A DNA stretch of 64,000 bases. Source: Anoplopoma fimbria (lineage: Eukaryota; Chordata; Actinopteri; Perciformes; Anoplopomatidae). The stretch is taken from contig NC_072449.1 of NCBI RefSeq assembly GCF_027596085.1, positions 19,652,834-19,716,833 on the forward strand. Direction: 5' to 3'. The notes below the pieces were generated by a model. The model was not told the DNA's origin, made no database searches, and saw only the letters and a program-made list of their open reading frames with translations. A program made the position numbers and the translations under genes. This document shows, one piece after another, positions 27,796 to 46,995 of the stretch (position 1 is its first letter; each line of letters begins with the position of its first letter).

Positions 27796-27885
<90 letters not shown>
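27796..27885. repeat. (CA)45 dinucleotide microsatellite
   Basis: An uninterrupted 90-bp CA run. Confidence 0.98.
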
Positions 27886-27887
<2 letters not shown>

Positions 27888-30800
27888 GTTGACATACGGA
27901 TGACAACACTTTGAATTTATTTGCCTCGTCTTATATAAACAAGTTCTGTTGATATTTGTCTAATATGTTTACCTGAAGATAAGCAATTTAAGACGTTTGT
28001 ATTTCCCATGCTTACTTAATCCTTCCATACAGTGTAGTATTTATATGTAATGTCCTACATCTTGATCACTCTAATTAGGCACCAGCTGGTTGACCTCAAC
28101 AGCAAACCTGCTTTTAAAAAGCACTAAGATTTTGAGAGCTTGCTAGATTCAAGACATTGCACAGTAGGCTACATTTAAATGTGTATTACATAGCACATTG
28201 GCTTTGCAGTAAAGTGAGGTGTGCATTCCCATTGCTTGTATAGAACGTACATGTATCGGCTCTCCCAACCTGAAACAGAAATAATGTAGTAATCTATATC
28301 CTGATCTAGATCAGAGAATAAAGTCACTCTTCCTGTGTGTGTTGTTATTCAAGGTTCTCCTTTGTAGACAAAAAAAACAGCTGCACATTCTTCTAGTCCA
28401 TGTAAGTGCATGTGAGCTTCCCCTGGTGAGCTCACGGCCAATGCTCAGCAATGCTCTAATACGGCTGTTGCAGCTGATAACGTTGTCCCGACCAACAGCA
28501 TCGCAGCGAAGGTGTAGCACCCATCCTCTGGTTCCCCCTCAGGTAAACACTTTTAGCTTAGTCAGCAATTTCGCCACTATTAGCACTGTTAGCACCATTA
28601 GCTGTGAACTACCGGCTCGCTTTCGCCATGTTGAGAGCCGTTGAGAAGCGACCAAACTCATATATATTTAGCAGTACACATGGATGCTTCTTGTTACTAT
28701 GAGCTAATATACATATTGAAGCTTGAAATTCTTTAAACTGATTTCTGTGGTTCTAGTCAAGCAACGTCCTGCAAAATAAACAGGACTCAAACTAAAATGT
28801 ATTCAAAGTAAAGTAAGACAACTTTTCAGTTCACCTATTACTTTCTTTTTCAAATTCTTTTTAAAGAAGTGCATTGCTTATGAACAAACTATTTACCCAG
28901 ATATGGTAATATATAGAGTGCTGAAAGACATTAACAGACAGGCATTAAGTAACATACCCACAGATATGGTACAGTGGAAATCTACACAGAAACAGACAGG
29001 TCTTTCCCACTTCTGTAGACAATACACAGCTAACTATAATACAGAAATAATGAGTCAGGCCTGCATAGACTTAACTTGTTTAAAGTTATTCAACATTGCG
29101 GAATTTGAATATGTCTTCTCTGCTAACAGAGGTTGTTTTTTACGAGTTTTGCTTGCAGTAGTCTCTGTCTAAACAGGCCTCGCCTGGCATGGATGTCATA
29201 ATACTATCATTTTACATACCAAATGAAAAGTATGAAGCCAAACTCATGTCAACAATATATATATACAGGTATGTTCAAAGTTTTAATAGTGTTTATCTTG
29301 ACAGCACATGCCGAAACTCAACTTATATTTTAGGTTTGCGTAAAGAAATACCTTTTGTAAGACACATTTTTGCAACTCTGAAATAAAGCTGCACAATTAA
29401 TCAAAATTTTATAAAAATCATAATACTGCCCAATGCGAAGATATAAGAGAACATCATTGTTTGGTAGAGATACAAGCAGAAATCACAACATAATCATTTT
29501 ATAATCATAAAATGAGAACAATGATTTTAAAAATGAACATTCCCACTACTATATTGTGAAACATATTGCAATTGTAAAAAAATAATCACAATTAAATATT
29601 TTTTCAACAATTTCTATCACTTTTCATGTCAACAAACAAATGCAACATGATGCGTGCTTCGGAGGAGAGACTGTCAGAACGTGTCCACTGTTTTCCTTGT
29701 ATCCCTTTTTGTAAAATGCATTATATCAAGACCACCAAGACATCAAATTCTTGGGAAGATATAATGGAGGCAGTGGGATGCAGTCAGGATGAGGCTATGA
29801 CAGCAGGTTTTGCACGTTTCTGAGGACATTTGGAGCACTTAGAGTATCAACACTTGAGCCAGAATGTAGATAGAAAACACCAATATAGTCTAGTACATTG
29901 AGGCCATTTCAAATCTTCTAATCTATGCAATTAGGCATTCAAATTAAAAAATTAATTACCAGAAATGTAATTTTAAACCCTTGAGCAGATGTACATTTTT
30001 TGCCACAAAGTGAAAGAGACATCACTCTACCAAAGTGAAGTATTACTTCAACCCTCTTCAAGACAGGAAGGAAGAAGAAAGGCTACAATACGTGGTTCCC
30101 CTTTCTAGTAGTGTTCCCCTTTCCATTCTCTTTCGCTGAATCAGTGTGAGACAGTTATTGTTATTCACTGCTAGAAACCAAATGGTTCAATCACCAGTGA
30201 ACTGTAAATTGGGATGTTGGAGAGTCTTATCATCATAATTTTGTGTTTGTTGGACCCATCCACCCTGTGTGGATTTTGTCAGTCATTATAACACATCATC
30301 AGAATCCGAAGCATTTTCTGAGGGCTTCTTATAAAGACACAGATGGTTTACATTGTAGTTTTTTGAAAGTCTGGTCTCATACAGACGCCAAAGGGTGGTG
30401 ACTGGTGTGTCAGTATCAGACGCAGAGAGGTGTGATACTGTCGGGAGTTGATACCCTGGGCCAATTTCATACAAAAGGTAAAGTATGTTCAGGTCAGAAG
30501 GGTCTCCGTCGCTTTTTATCAACTATAAAATACTTTCTTAGATCCACAATGTGTTTTAAAAAGTTATCAGAGGGATTTTGGAGTTTTTGCTAAATACATT
30601 TGTTCATCGGCCAACACAGTATTTCGGGCTGACTTTTTAGCTTCACAGTCAAAGAAAAAACAAAAAGCCTTTGTGTTCTTTAGTTAGAAAATGTGAATGG
30701 GACCTGGGAATTTCCTGTTTAAAACGACTTCACTGATGTATTGACAGAGTAATAACGTTCTGAGAACCAACCACTGAAGGCCACGGGAGGATTTTCTCAA

Positions 30801-31039
30801 ACATTATAGATTCTTCTATGAGCATCAATTTGCTTTATTGATTGAAGCTCATAGTTTCCCAGGGATGACTCATCTATAATCCAATTTGAAATCCAATAAT
30901 CATTTTCTGAACAGTGGCTTTCATTACATTGTGTTTTATTGACATTTGGTTTATATCTACGATCCGCCAACCCAGAGTGATTTTAATTTTGAAAACTCAT
31001 TATTATTTGTTGTGTAGCAAAATGTTACTTTGATCTGCA

Positions 31040-31078
31040 TTTCGTTGTGCAACCCAAAATGACAATAAAATAACCTTG
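31040..31078 (+). repeat. Possible LINE 3' tail fragment
   Basis: CATTTCGTTGTGCAAC followed by ATGACAATAAAATAAC resembles a retroelement tail frequent in fish genomes. It is short, so the call is tentative. Confidence 0.35.
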
Positions 31079-32902
31079 TGACATGGTACCCTTGTAGTAC
31101 AGTGAAAACTGCAAAGGCTGCACAGCCCCCCTCCCAATTTTAGCTGAACGTTTTCATAAATCTCTCCATGAGATGAAACTAGAAACGGTAAACAAAATTG
31201 TGTTGAACAGCTTTTGAGCTTTCAAACATGAATTTGAAAGAATTAAATTGAACACATTTTACAAATTAACAGCAGTCATCTACCAAAGAACTTATTAGGA
31301 TGCAAAAGCTATAGAAAAGGCACATAGGGCCATGTGATTAAGTACAGTTTAACACAAATATGTGTCCAAAAAAGACAACAAGCGCATCTTACTTATACGA
31401 TATACAGTATATTACTTATATTACTTTATTTGCCACAGGTCTTCTTTATCAAATACTTAAATGGAAAATGGAACTTCCCATGACCACATTGTAGTTCATC
31501 AGATGTTTACGCAAAGTATAAATTAGTCTAGTATTACATGGACATCTGGTCTCAGTGCAGTGGTAAATTAACACTGAGTTGTGCGTCCTTCTAGAGCAAT
31601 TTACAGGAAATACTAAAAGGGGGTCAAACCCCGATGGATGAGTGGTTAAGATGGATACCACATTACCACGGCTATGATGCATGTCATAACCCTGTTTCTC
31701 TCCATTGACTATCCAATACACACAGGAATGGCAAAAAATAGGATCTTAAAAAAAAAAAAAATTTAAAGATAAGATTTAGGTGTTCTCATAATAGATATAT
31801 TGGTTTTCACATCTGAAACATCCATCAAATATGAGTTAACATACTGTCTTCATCTCAAAGGCAAAACCTACACAAAGGAAACACAGTACAGTGTATGAGG
31901 TCACTAATGCCACCATCACATGTTCGACAAACAGCAGCTAAAGTGCTCTCTTGGATGCTCCTATAGATAAAACATTATAAAGTGGCCTCATGGAAGCCCT
32001 TCTAGTGGAGAAAATGTGACCTGACGTCACTAAAACAATAGAAGTAGATGGTGGTCTGAACTTAAAGGTCTTGTAGAACAGTGCTGTCTTAACTCTGTGT
32101 CAGGACGTCTAAATGGGTTGTTAGATGATTAATTGAAGTGGTCACAAGTAAAACAAGACAGGAAGCACTCTAGTAGAGGACACCATTTTAAAGAATAGCT
32201 CAGTTTTGTTGATGGTGTTTGATCAACAAAAGATAAGCCAGCTGGAGATTTGACAGGGGATCAAGTTTAACCAGGGACACTGTGCCTGTGTCCAAGAACA
32301 AGCACAGAACCGCTGAAATAAAGTATACACACCCTTAAAAACATACTCTGTGTCTATGTTTCACTAGAAGTTGGTGATTCATTTTCCACAACAGCCAACA
32401 ATGGTACAATGGTTAGATGTGATGTGATTGTAAAGTGACATGACACAAGCAGTGTGCAGGAAAAAGCACATGTGATGACAATGTTGGTTTGGTTTCATGC
32501 AAAGTGAGAAAGGGTGTCAAGATGCAGGTGATGGTGAATCATGTCAAAAGGCAGAAGTAAGACGAAGACGGAGATTGTGTTGTAAATGTTCTTGGAAGGA
32601 GAATTATTGTGCGGATACATTAATTGAACTGTTCAAACATAGTAATCCTGAAATAGTAACTTTGCTCAGCAAAGCAAAGTTGACATAATCCTCCAGAACC
32701 GCCTCCCCAAGGCACATAAAGAGAATGAAAAGGTTTCTCGAGCTAAGGGGTGGTTAGGTTACACCTGTACACAGTTATGTGTAGTGGGTGTGGTGTACCC
32801 AAGCAAACACATTAATACCTTACAATACAATTCATGCACGCCTCACACGCTCACACACAAGTCTTATTTCTGTATTTATTAAGAACTGGCTGACTCATAA
32901 CA

Positions 32903-32932
32903 AGCTGAATTTTCTTCATTGAAAATTCAGCT
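32903..32932. repeat. Perfect 12-bp inverted repeat
   Basis: AGCTGAATTTTC (32903-32914) and GAAAATTCAGCT (32921-32932) are exact reverse complements around a 6-nt loop. Confidence 0.85.
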
Positions 32933-34098
32933 GTTTTTAGTCTCGTCTCCTTCCTGTCTCGGCCTCACTGTGTGTCCCAAATAAGACACTGGCAGTAGTG
33001 TTAGAGGATGTTTAAACAACACCACCTAGTGTTGAAGTTATGGTCAAATCCTTTGCTACCATATAATGTTTGTGGATTTATTTAATGTTTATAGGCCACA
33101 GTGTGTATATACATTTACTCATGTATTATGTCAAAAGCATTTGATTAGAGATACCAGTGGGATCGAAGGCTCAGTAATAAAAACGTATCTTATAGCCAAC
33201 AGTGGTGGAAAGTAATTAAGTACATGTACAGTATATCCTGTTGGGTAGTTTAATCTATAATATTGCATCAAATTGTATAGTCATGTATGTGTGTATAATT
33301 GTAGAACTATTTTAACTATGTCAAATTGTAGTGGAGTTAAAAAGTTAAATATTTCCCTCTAAAATAATATAAAGTAGCACAATCTTGAATTACTCACAAA
33401 GTACAAATACCTCAAACAGTATAAAATTACAGTACTTGAGTAAATGGATTCAGTTGCTCTTTGTCAATGGAGATAATGATGTAGATTTTGAGGCTTACAG
33501 TAAAATAAATAGAAGCCAGCATAACACGGCTCCAACCTGCCATTACACAACGAGACAGTGGTGATCACCTGCATGTGCCTGCTATGCTACAGTTACTACT
33601 GTTCTGCTGAGTGTGCTCCTGGTTCCTAATTCATTTTTTCTTATCTACTTAACCAAACGATTAGCATGTGAACAGACATCCCATCACATTCTGCCTGCCC
33701 CAGATAAGGCCTCATTCCATTGGCTGTTGACGTTGCCTGTCAGCCAGAAGGCGAGGGCTCCTTGTCTGCATTGGTTTTGGGTGATAGGTCATGACCCCTG
33801 CTGACCCGGATTACTACAGGCTCCAGAAGCGATCTAAATATAGCCTGAGCCTGAGATAGCGTCTCCAGTTAACAGCTAGAGCGACTTGGCCTGACCCAAT
33901 CTGAGACTGAATGTCTGAATGAGATTAGTGTTCCTTTCTGGCACAGCGACACTGGCAGGGAAAGGATAAAGTGCAAACACTGAAGGGTGTGATTTATAAA
34001 CACCATTGGCTTTAAACCAATTGAAACAGGATGCGTTTAAATTAGAGATTCATTCGAGATAAAAGATGACAGTGAAATGCAGGTGAAGTAGAGCTCAG

Positions 34099-35728
34099 TT
34101 TATTGATTTCTGTAAAATATATCCAGCTTTACATTTTTGAGATACCTTCAGAAGTTAACAGTCCATTCACTTCCCCGACATCCGGATCAAAAGTTAACCA
34201 ATTTAAACGCCTCAAGCAGAGCAGTATTTAATTTTCATGCGTCAAGGATATCATAACCTCAGCTAACCAGCTTCTTAAATTTAAACCAACTGTATGAAAA
34301 CCTAAACAATCTCACTGCTAAAGCTGAATTTTTTGCTACAACCCAATTTCATCCCTATCTAAAAGTCCGACTCTAACAGCCCAAATTAAACACAACGTCA
34401 TCCCCACCACCAGTTTTAGTGAATATACAGTATATGTATTTTGTTCCGTAAAACAGCAAGCAGATCGAGGTTTGAATCACTGGACTAATCGAAGATCAGA
34501 CACCAACAAGGACAATAAATGAGTGTAACATATGAGTTATTATAGCAGCAGCAACAGTGACATTTGGTTTCTTTTTCTTCTTTTACAACAAAACCTTTTT
34601 TTAATATGTTCAACTGCATGTATTTTTATACGTTGTTATATTAAGTTGATGCATTATATTCTAATGAACTACGAGTCTTGCAAGAAGGTTGAGGCGTTAG
34701 AGTATTATGGCACATTTCAAAACCAAAGAGAAAACATGTCACAGGTCATTTACTACGACAATAGGCAATGCAAACGTTACGATACACTAATATATATGGA
34801 TATATTTGGTGACCAAAGTTTGTCATCAATACATTAATATTTCAGAATATATTTATAAAGCATTACATCAATATTGTATCAACAGGATATCTGGTATCTG
34901 AACATTGCAGAACAAATATATATATATTACCTGCAGTCCTCAAGTGTTGTTTTCACAATAATCCTCCTGAAGCAATATCAGATACTAGGCTCTCCAATCA
35001 GTGCTGCAGGCACGCTGTAAAGCCCACGACTCAAAACCAGACAACAGATCACCCCCAAGAGGAGAACAACGTTAGCACTTTTCAGTCTCTCGCTCTTGTC
35101 TGAACTCTTCAAGGTATAGGACTGCAACCGAGCACCAGCGAACACCCTACACCGCAACTATTTGCTCTTGCAATAATCAATAGTGACACAAATTTTACAG
35201 ATATATAGCTATATAGTAATGTATATACCTCCAGTGTGTACACAGTCTGACCACTACTTCTGATCAGAGCCTCCTTGATGTGACAAGAGACCACCACAGA
35301 AAGGATGCATGCAAGAAGAGTACTCAATTCAGTATTTAGAGTTCTTTGTTGAATATTGGAAAGAATGAAATAGCCAACTTCTCTATACCAACTGTGGCAT
35401 GGGCTCCAAATCCCTCTGCCTTTTTCAGTGTTGCTCCTGCCTCTAAATTAAATCAGGAGCTGGGTGACTCAGCAGAATCTTGGTCTGAAGTACAGGGCTT
35501 CAGCCCTCTTAAAGCTTTGTCCATTAACTTCTCTAGGGATTATTCTGTTGGTGTTTGCTAAACAGATACCTTAGAAGTTTTTGGATGTACTTAAGCGCAA
35601 ATTGTTAAATTGTACAGTGATTTTGGGGGGAAGTTGGTTTATCATCTGATAATTGTTCTTTTTTTTGGTTCTTAAAGACAGTGATCTCAGGAGGACAAGC
35701 AACGTTGAGAGAAATTTCAATGTTCTCT
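34099..35728 (-). other. Probable 3' UTR of the calmodulin gene
   Basis: This lies immediately downstream of the calmodulin stop on the minus strand. An AATAAA hexamer is present on the minus strand at 34104-34099, which would give a ~1.6 kb 3' UTR; calmodulin genes often have long ones. No protein is encoded. The end point is a guess from the hexamer only. Confidence 0.4.
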
Positions 35729-40597
<4,869 letters not shown>

Positions 40598-40900
40598 TGT
40601 CCCGTTGACGTTTCAAGCTTCGTGGAGATGACAAAACGACCGATGTTAGGGTTTGTTTTGACCTTGCTCGGACGGCAGACACTCTGATAAGCTACTTTAA
40701 CTATATCAAACTTTATTAGGCTGTATGTGTCGGGAGTCTGAGGAGAATCTGTATCCGTGTGTTGCACCAGAAGAAACCTCAGTCCAGCGACGCCGGTGGG
40801 CTGTGCTTCGGTTCCAGCACTGTATCCCTCCGCCTGTAACGTTACATCTTTAGTCCTCCCTCTCGATGCAAGCAAACATACGAAACACTAAACTAATTAA
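40598..40900 (-). promoter_or_regulatory. Calmodulin 5' UTR and proximal promoter
   Basis: The ~300 bp upstream of the start codon are enriched in CpG relative to the intergenic background and contain GATATAGTTAAAG on the minus strand. The transcription start is not determined. A housekeeping-like CpG promoter is expected for this gene. Confidence 0.45.
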
Positions 40901-41227
40901 GGTGTTTTAATTGCAAAACATGTTCACTACTCATTACTAAATGTCTATTTGACATCTAAGAGAGCGCAACATCAACCATAAGTGTTGCTCTATATTGACA
41001 AAACGCGCAAAGATACCACCACATCACCTTGCCTGAAGGGACAGTGTGGATTAACAATTTCTAATGGAGTTGCTTTAGAGGCCCCTTGTTCCGGAAGTGT
41101 TTTTCTCCTTTATGTATTACAATTTCAAGTCTTTCATTTAAGAATATCCTTACAGTTACTCTCCCGGATAATGCAATTCTATTAAACTATTTCTACCTTT
41201 TCACAAATCTCACAAATCCCTGCATGT

Positions 41228-41567
41228 CTGGCTGGCATCTCTCCATGGATGTAAATACACAACAGATGATGCTCAAGCTCAGCAATATGGAGCAGGGTCT
41301 TTCTTGGAGGTTAAGCATCTCCTGTACATGTCCTCTCCATTACCATTGTGAACCATGTTTTGTCTCTGGCACGGACTGCTAAGAAACTGGGTGTGACCCT
41401 CTGTGACCTACTGGGACTGGCTCCTCCAGATTAATTTTCCACAACATCAGTAGGATACGTCCATTCCTCACCCAGGAGGTGACACAGGTTCTTGTTCAGG
41501 CTCTTGGATTCTTATGGATAAAAGGGTCAGCCATGTAATGTAAATAAAATATAATGTAATGTAATTA
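41228..41567 (+). mobile_element. Decayed L2-like LINE 3' fragment
   Basis: GGCATCTCTCCATGGATG, CTCAAGCTCAGC and CTGGGTGTGACCCT align in order with blocks of the LINE at 25.1-25.3 kb. The fragment then skips to an eroded tail, GGATAAAAGGGTC plus TGTAATG repeats (to ~41567). Internal sequence is deleted and the frames are broken. Confidence 0.75.
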
Positions 41568-44500
41568 TCATTTTATGACGGCCTTTGCAATGGAGTAGAA
41601 GCCAGTAAGACGTGTGAAAAGAACAGCTAGGAATTGAAAATGTTTTGAATTTGCTGTTGCGGCACCAGAATTGCTGAGTTCAACCACAATAGGCATAGAA
41701 ATGAAAATCAAAGTAATTTAAGCTGCAGATTACCTTTTCCCAAGCGCAATATGTAGTTTCTGCCCACCGTTATCACACATGTGACAGAATTTAAAGCTCA
41801 GTAATTGGATGATTCTTGCAGAAATCAACCTTGGGAGTCAAAATGAATTAACACAACTTGTACCTTTGACTATATATCGGCTGTTAATGTTTTGGACTGA
41901 TGATTTAACTAGGTGAGTTTTATTCAAACTCTTGAGGTTCTCAAACTGTAACTTTAAAATCAAGTGCAGCAAGCATTGTAACATCACAACTAGTATGAGA
42001 GTTAAGCATGGTTGAATATGCAACTAACACAAGAGTGACGTGGAAACTTAACAACTCCAATTTTCATACAAAGAATGGACTTTTGAGTGAATTAGGAGAC
42101 ACCTAGTGTTCAGTAGTATTTTCAAAGTGAACAATACTTGCATATTCTTAGATTCAGAAAGCATTCATTTAATGTGACTCTGCTCCGGGCCAACTTTATG
42201 GATGCCCAAATGTTTCCTAAATCCAATTTAGAAATTACACAAAACGTATTGAAGTTGACAGTCCAAAGCAAAGAGAAAAGCAGTGCCCACCATTTATTAT
42301 TAGGATGTCTTCATTGAGTTCGATCTAACTTTCAAGCTTCATAAGCATCATCCATAAAACAGAGTTCTTTAAAGACTATTGCAGAGGCCAAGCCTTTTCA
42401 ACGGAGAGTATGCTCAGCAACTGCAGGGCATTGTACGAGGGTCTCCACAAAATTTCTAGAAGTCAGTTGCAGCCAATGCAGAATGCTACTGCTACAGATT
42501 TATTGAAAGAAAGAAAAGAGTTTACATCATGTTCTAAAGTCCCGGTGCTGGCTTCAGTTAGAATACATGTTAAGATTATATTACTTTTCAATATCTTTAT
42601 TCATGGGCTTGTGCCTGACCATTACTTTTAAAATGTCTTTCATTAGGCTTTACAAATCTTAGTATAAAGCCTTTAACATGCATTCCTTTTATTAGGTTTG
42701 ATATTATATACATAGTTGTTGCACTCATAGGGACTTTTAGCATTACTATTGCTTAGGAGTAAATAGATGTGTATAAACCAATATCCCCTTAACAAACACA
42801 AGCCCACGCTTACTCTCCCAAGCACCCATATGCACACGTATGCATGCCCACACAAACACACTCACAAACACTCATACACATCTCAATACTATGACATTTT
42901 CTTTCTTTTTGTTGTTGTTGGTAAAGTATTGTTATTGTTGTTATTTTATATCATATTTTGTAAAAAAAAAATACTTTGTCAACAATATTACGTAGTCATC
43001 TTATGTATATTCATTTTGTGTTCTGTATAATTTTGTTAAATTTTAATATTATATAGGTGGAGGCTTCAAATAAACCCAGTGAGCTTTTTGCCTCTTCCTG
43101 CACTGTGATATTATTTATCTCTGTTATGTTTGTGTATTTTTCTGTTGTGCAAAATAAACAAAACAAAAGGACCTATGGCAAAGCTACTATCTTCAGTTAG
43201 TGAGGTAGTTCCTTACCCAAACAGTGAGATGTATGCCTCTGGATCTAAAGGCAGCAACATTAATTAAGGCTTAAAAGCACCTACTAAAAACATTTCAGTA
43301 AAGTTATTAAAAAAAATTACAATAATGTTGATGATAGATACTAATTGGATTACTATTATTGTTATGGTTTATTATCTGCATTCAATCAACATTGGCAACC
43401 AGCAATGCTGTGTTATTATATGAAGTTCATATGAAGATCAGATCATCTCTTGGACCAGTAGCAATTTTTCTATTAAAATACACAAACATTGTCATGATGA
43501 CAACGTGAAGAATGGATGAGTAAAGGCCTATGCATAATTTGTACTGCACTTCATTGGCTTGTTATTTGATGTGAGTTACAAGGCACTCCAGCAGATGGAG
43601 ACATAGCTCAGGTATTGCCTACCCTAGCAGTCAAAGCTGATAAGCCGGAGTGCCTAAGATGACACAGTATTGCATCAGATATGAGTTGGAGAACACGAAC
43701 AAAAACAAATGGCATAATGGGTGAACAAATTCAGGTTTTTCAAAACATAGCTGACTGCGTGATTTCACAGAAACAATTACATCATCGGGTGATGGCAAAC
43801 ATATTATTATGAATCATCAATACACAGTTGGGTGAAACAAATACTTACGGACACATTATATAACAGGCATGTTTAGAAACTTTCTGATGACTAATGTTGA
43901 TTACTTGTTGATGATTGTGTGTCTTGGTTTAGTTCTATTTAAGAATAAATGCATAACCAACCAAATGTGTGCTAAATTATTTTCACAAGTATTCACTGAA
44001 GCAATGAACTGTTTTTCCTATAGTACATGGCTATCCAGGAAAATGTAATATTGATGAATATTGTTCCAGAATACAAATACTTGAACATTGTGATGACCGG
44101 CTGTCTTTTAATTGATTCACATGCTGTCTGGAAAAAGGGAGAATCCATTATAGTGTGCAATGCTCTTATTACTTTATTTTATCATCGATTAATTTATCCT
44201 GGCTTTACTCACTGTGTGTTACTGTCACATGTGTTATTATTGCCTGCTTCCTGCGAGATAATAGTTTAAGTTGCAGTTGAAGTGGTATAATCATGATAAA
44301 TGTACTCTTGGCATCATATCAGTAATGCATCTGTGTATCTTAACAATTCTTAAAACAATATCTTTAGGTTCTTAAACTAATATTTCCTGGGGCTTATTGT
44401 TTGTTCCCTCTTATTGGACCCGCCACATCATATAAATGACGATTGTAATAAAGTTTAAGTAAGTGTGCCTAAAAACACAAAGGTGAGTAACATTACATTT

Positions 44501-46200
44501 TCACTGATTCCCTATAAAAGAAATAAGTACTGTTGTGCATGAAAAACATAAAGGCCCAGTCTATTTTGACCAAAGTCTGTTTTGATGCTTCCTCCAAGAA
44601 CAGTGTGAGGTAATTAATTCCCTCAGTAGCGGATGTTAAAGCAGAGATTGTGGCTTCCCTCCTTCCCTTGGTTTATTTAGAAAAGTTAATGACTGCTATT
44701 AAAATTATCAGAGAGAACCATGAATTTAATGACTTTGGTGGTCCATCGAGTTTTCCTGTAGCACCAGCTGCAGGTCAAAGTTTTTACTTATTTTGAGAAA
44801 TATCTCAACATCTACTTGATGGATTGGCATAAAATCTTCTGCAGTTCCTCAGTAGCTTCCAGGGTATGAATCCTTGTTTGTTTGGTGATTACTTGACTTT
44901 TCCTTTTGTGCTTCATACCATGAAGTTCACATTTATGGTATTGGCCGAAATTTCTATTGGATGGATTGCCATAATGACATTCATGCCTCACTTAGGACAA
45001 ATTGTAATAACATTTATGAGCCCCTAACTTTTCACCATCTTTCAAAAATGTTTTAGTCTAACACCATGGTGTGTGATCTGTAAGACATTGTCATCAGCCT
45101 CAGATGCGCTTTGTAAAACAGTAGTTCTAACACACTAAACTCAGACAGATGGTGAACATAGTAAACCTGACAGACAGTTTGGAGACAGAGAAGAAGTAGA
45201 CAGGAAATGGGGGGTGAGAGAGGGAACCTGGCCATAGTCCAACCAACGTCATGTTAGACCACACACCACATCTTGTTTCTTAGCGCGGCCTTAATCCTTT
45301 TCAGACAAAGCAGTTTCAACACCCATATGTAATTGACTATTGCACAGGTTTTCACAAATGTTACATAAGCAACTTACTGATAAAATAAATACATTTTATT
45401 GCTACATTTCTTTAATCAAGGAAATAATCAACCCTTTAGTTTAGACCTACAGAATTGCAGGTGAACATCATAAAAAAAGGATGTCTAGGTCGGCCAGGAC
45501 AGCCACATATGTTTTGCTACGTGCCTATCCCAAGTCATAAAAGTTATAGATGTTTTTGGACAGTGTGCTGGAGGGAAGGAAGGAAGGAAGGAAGGAATGA
45601 AAGGCCACTCATTAGCATGAGAATAAACTGTTTCTCATGACTCATAGTCATGAGCCATCATGGCCATGAGTCATATGAAATGTCAGGGGTTTGACATTTA
45701 CAAGTACAGTACAAAACAAGCAAGAAAGTCTCTTTCAGCCTCACAAATCCCATCAGTTACATCATGAAATGATCATGACATGATTGCAGTAAATATGGAA
45801 ATTGTTGTACAAAGGAAATTGATCCAGACTCAGTGTTGTCTATCCCTCAGTCTCCACAGTGACAGAGAGTGCCTAAAGATAGTACATACAGTCAGAAGGC
45901 TGCAAATTGAATCAATATGGCTTGTCCTGTCTAATAGGATTAGTTCAATTGTGTTTAACTTGGAAATGGTATTGATGCTGGTCCTATACCTGCCTACTCC
46001 TATATGTAACCGCAGGTGCCCACAGTGTTACCCAATTCAAAATACATCACCAAACCCAAAACTAAGTATACTAAACAACAACAAAAATATTATTAAACTA
46101 AACGAATGACCATTAATAGAAAAGCTATCTTAATAAATCAAACAATATTGATTATGCATAAAATAACTAAATACAAACATCAAATAAATATCTCCTACAG
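41568..46200. other. Intergenic, no gene seen
   Basis: AT-rich sequence 5' of calmodulin. Only short frames unlike known proteins occur. A (GGAA)n microsatellite lies at 45571-45598, and a cluster of ATGACTCAT/ATGAGTCAT inverted motifs lies near 45638-45680. Confidence 0.55.
45571..45598 (+). repeat. (GGAA)n microsatellite
   Basis: About six GGAA units preceded by GAGG. Confidence 0.9.
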
Positions 46201-46224
46201 TTACAGCAAGATCAAGCCATTAAT

Positions 46225-46995
46225 ATGGACCCAGAAGAGACTGAGAGATTCCGAGCAGCTGTTTCTAATCGGGGAGCTATGATCGGTCGACACCAGCAGC
46301 TATTGGAACAGCTCTCACAGTCCATGGAACAGGCGCTTACTTCCCTGCAACAGCTCCATACTTACCCGCAACCTGATTCAGCTCCAAACCATTCGCCTGC
46401 TCCAGACCAGCCACCCCTTCTTCCAGCTCGAGAGCCTCACATGCCAGGGCCACTCAGGTATGACGGAGACCCAGGACTCTGCAGAAGCTTCCTCGCACAA
46501 TGTTCTCTAGTGTTCGAACTACAACCATCCTCCTTCAGCACTGTCCGTGCAAAGGTGGCTTATGGGATTTCCCTTCTATCAGGCAAAGCACTTTCATGGG
46601 CCACTGCTCGGTGGGAGTTAAAGACACCTGACTGCGCACAGTTTGCATTGTTCAGCCAAGAGATGAGACGAGTGTTTGACCATCCAGTCACCGGCCATTC
46701 AGCCGCCAGACAACTGTTTGATTTACGTCAGGGGCTCGCCCTGTTTCTGAGTATGCCCTCGAATTCCGGACTTTGGTACTTGGTCATGCCATGGAGAGCC
46801 GGTGCAAAGCTCACTGCCTTCATGAGCTATCTGAGAGGGTCAAAGATGAACTGGTTTATAGGGAGTGGGGAAATGACCTAGAATCAGTGGCCATGCAAAT
46901 GCACCAGCAGTGTTTCAGAGCTTTGTTAATGATGTGTTAAAGGACATGCTTAACCGCTTTGTCTTTGTGTATCTGGATGATATCCTTAACTTCTC
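46225..46995 (+). pseudogene. Decayed Ty3/Gypsy remnant: gag followed by a reverse transcriptase fragment
   Basis: The ATG at 46225 opens a frame with an N-terminal Gln/Leu-rich segment, a Pro-rich linker (about residues 50-70) and a Gypsy gag capsid-like block (LRYDGDPGLCRSFLAQC, then VAYGISLLSGKALSWATA). The gag frame is lost near 46735, and the frame then read ends at 46881. From about 46912 the sequence jumps to reverse transcriptase, with the YLDD catalytic motif near 46970, so the nucleocapsid, protease and first half of the RT are deleted. The RT fragment stops where the Harbinger-like element is inserted. Confidence 0.85.

Larger units (their letters stand above)
26486..34098. other. 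Intergenic between the LINE and the calmodulin 3' end; no gene seen
   Basis: Apart from the microsatellite at 27.8 kb, a hairpin at 32.9 kb and a short retroelement-like tail near 31.05 kb, nothing is recognised. A locally CpG-richer patch lies at about 28420-28640 and includes repeated TTAGCNC phrases; it could be a regulatory element. Open frames are all short. Confidence 0.5.

Noticed and set aside
27638..27895. Open frame rich in alternating Cys-Val
   Set aside because: It is a translation of the CA microsatellite.
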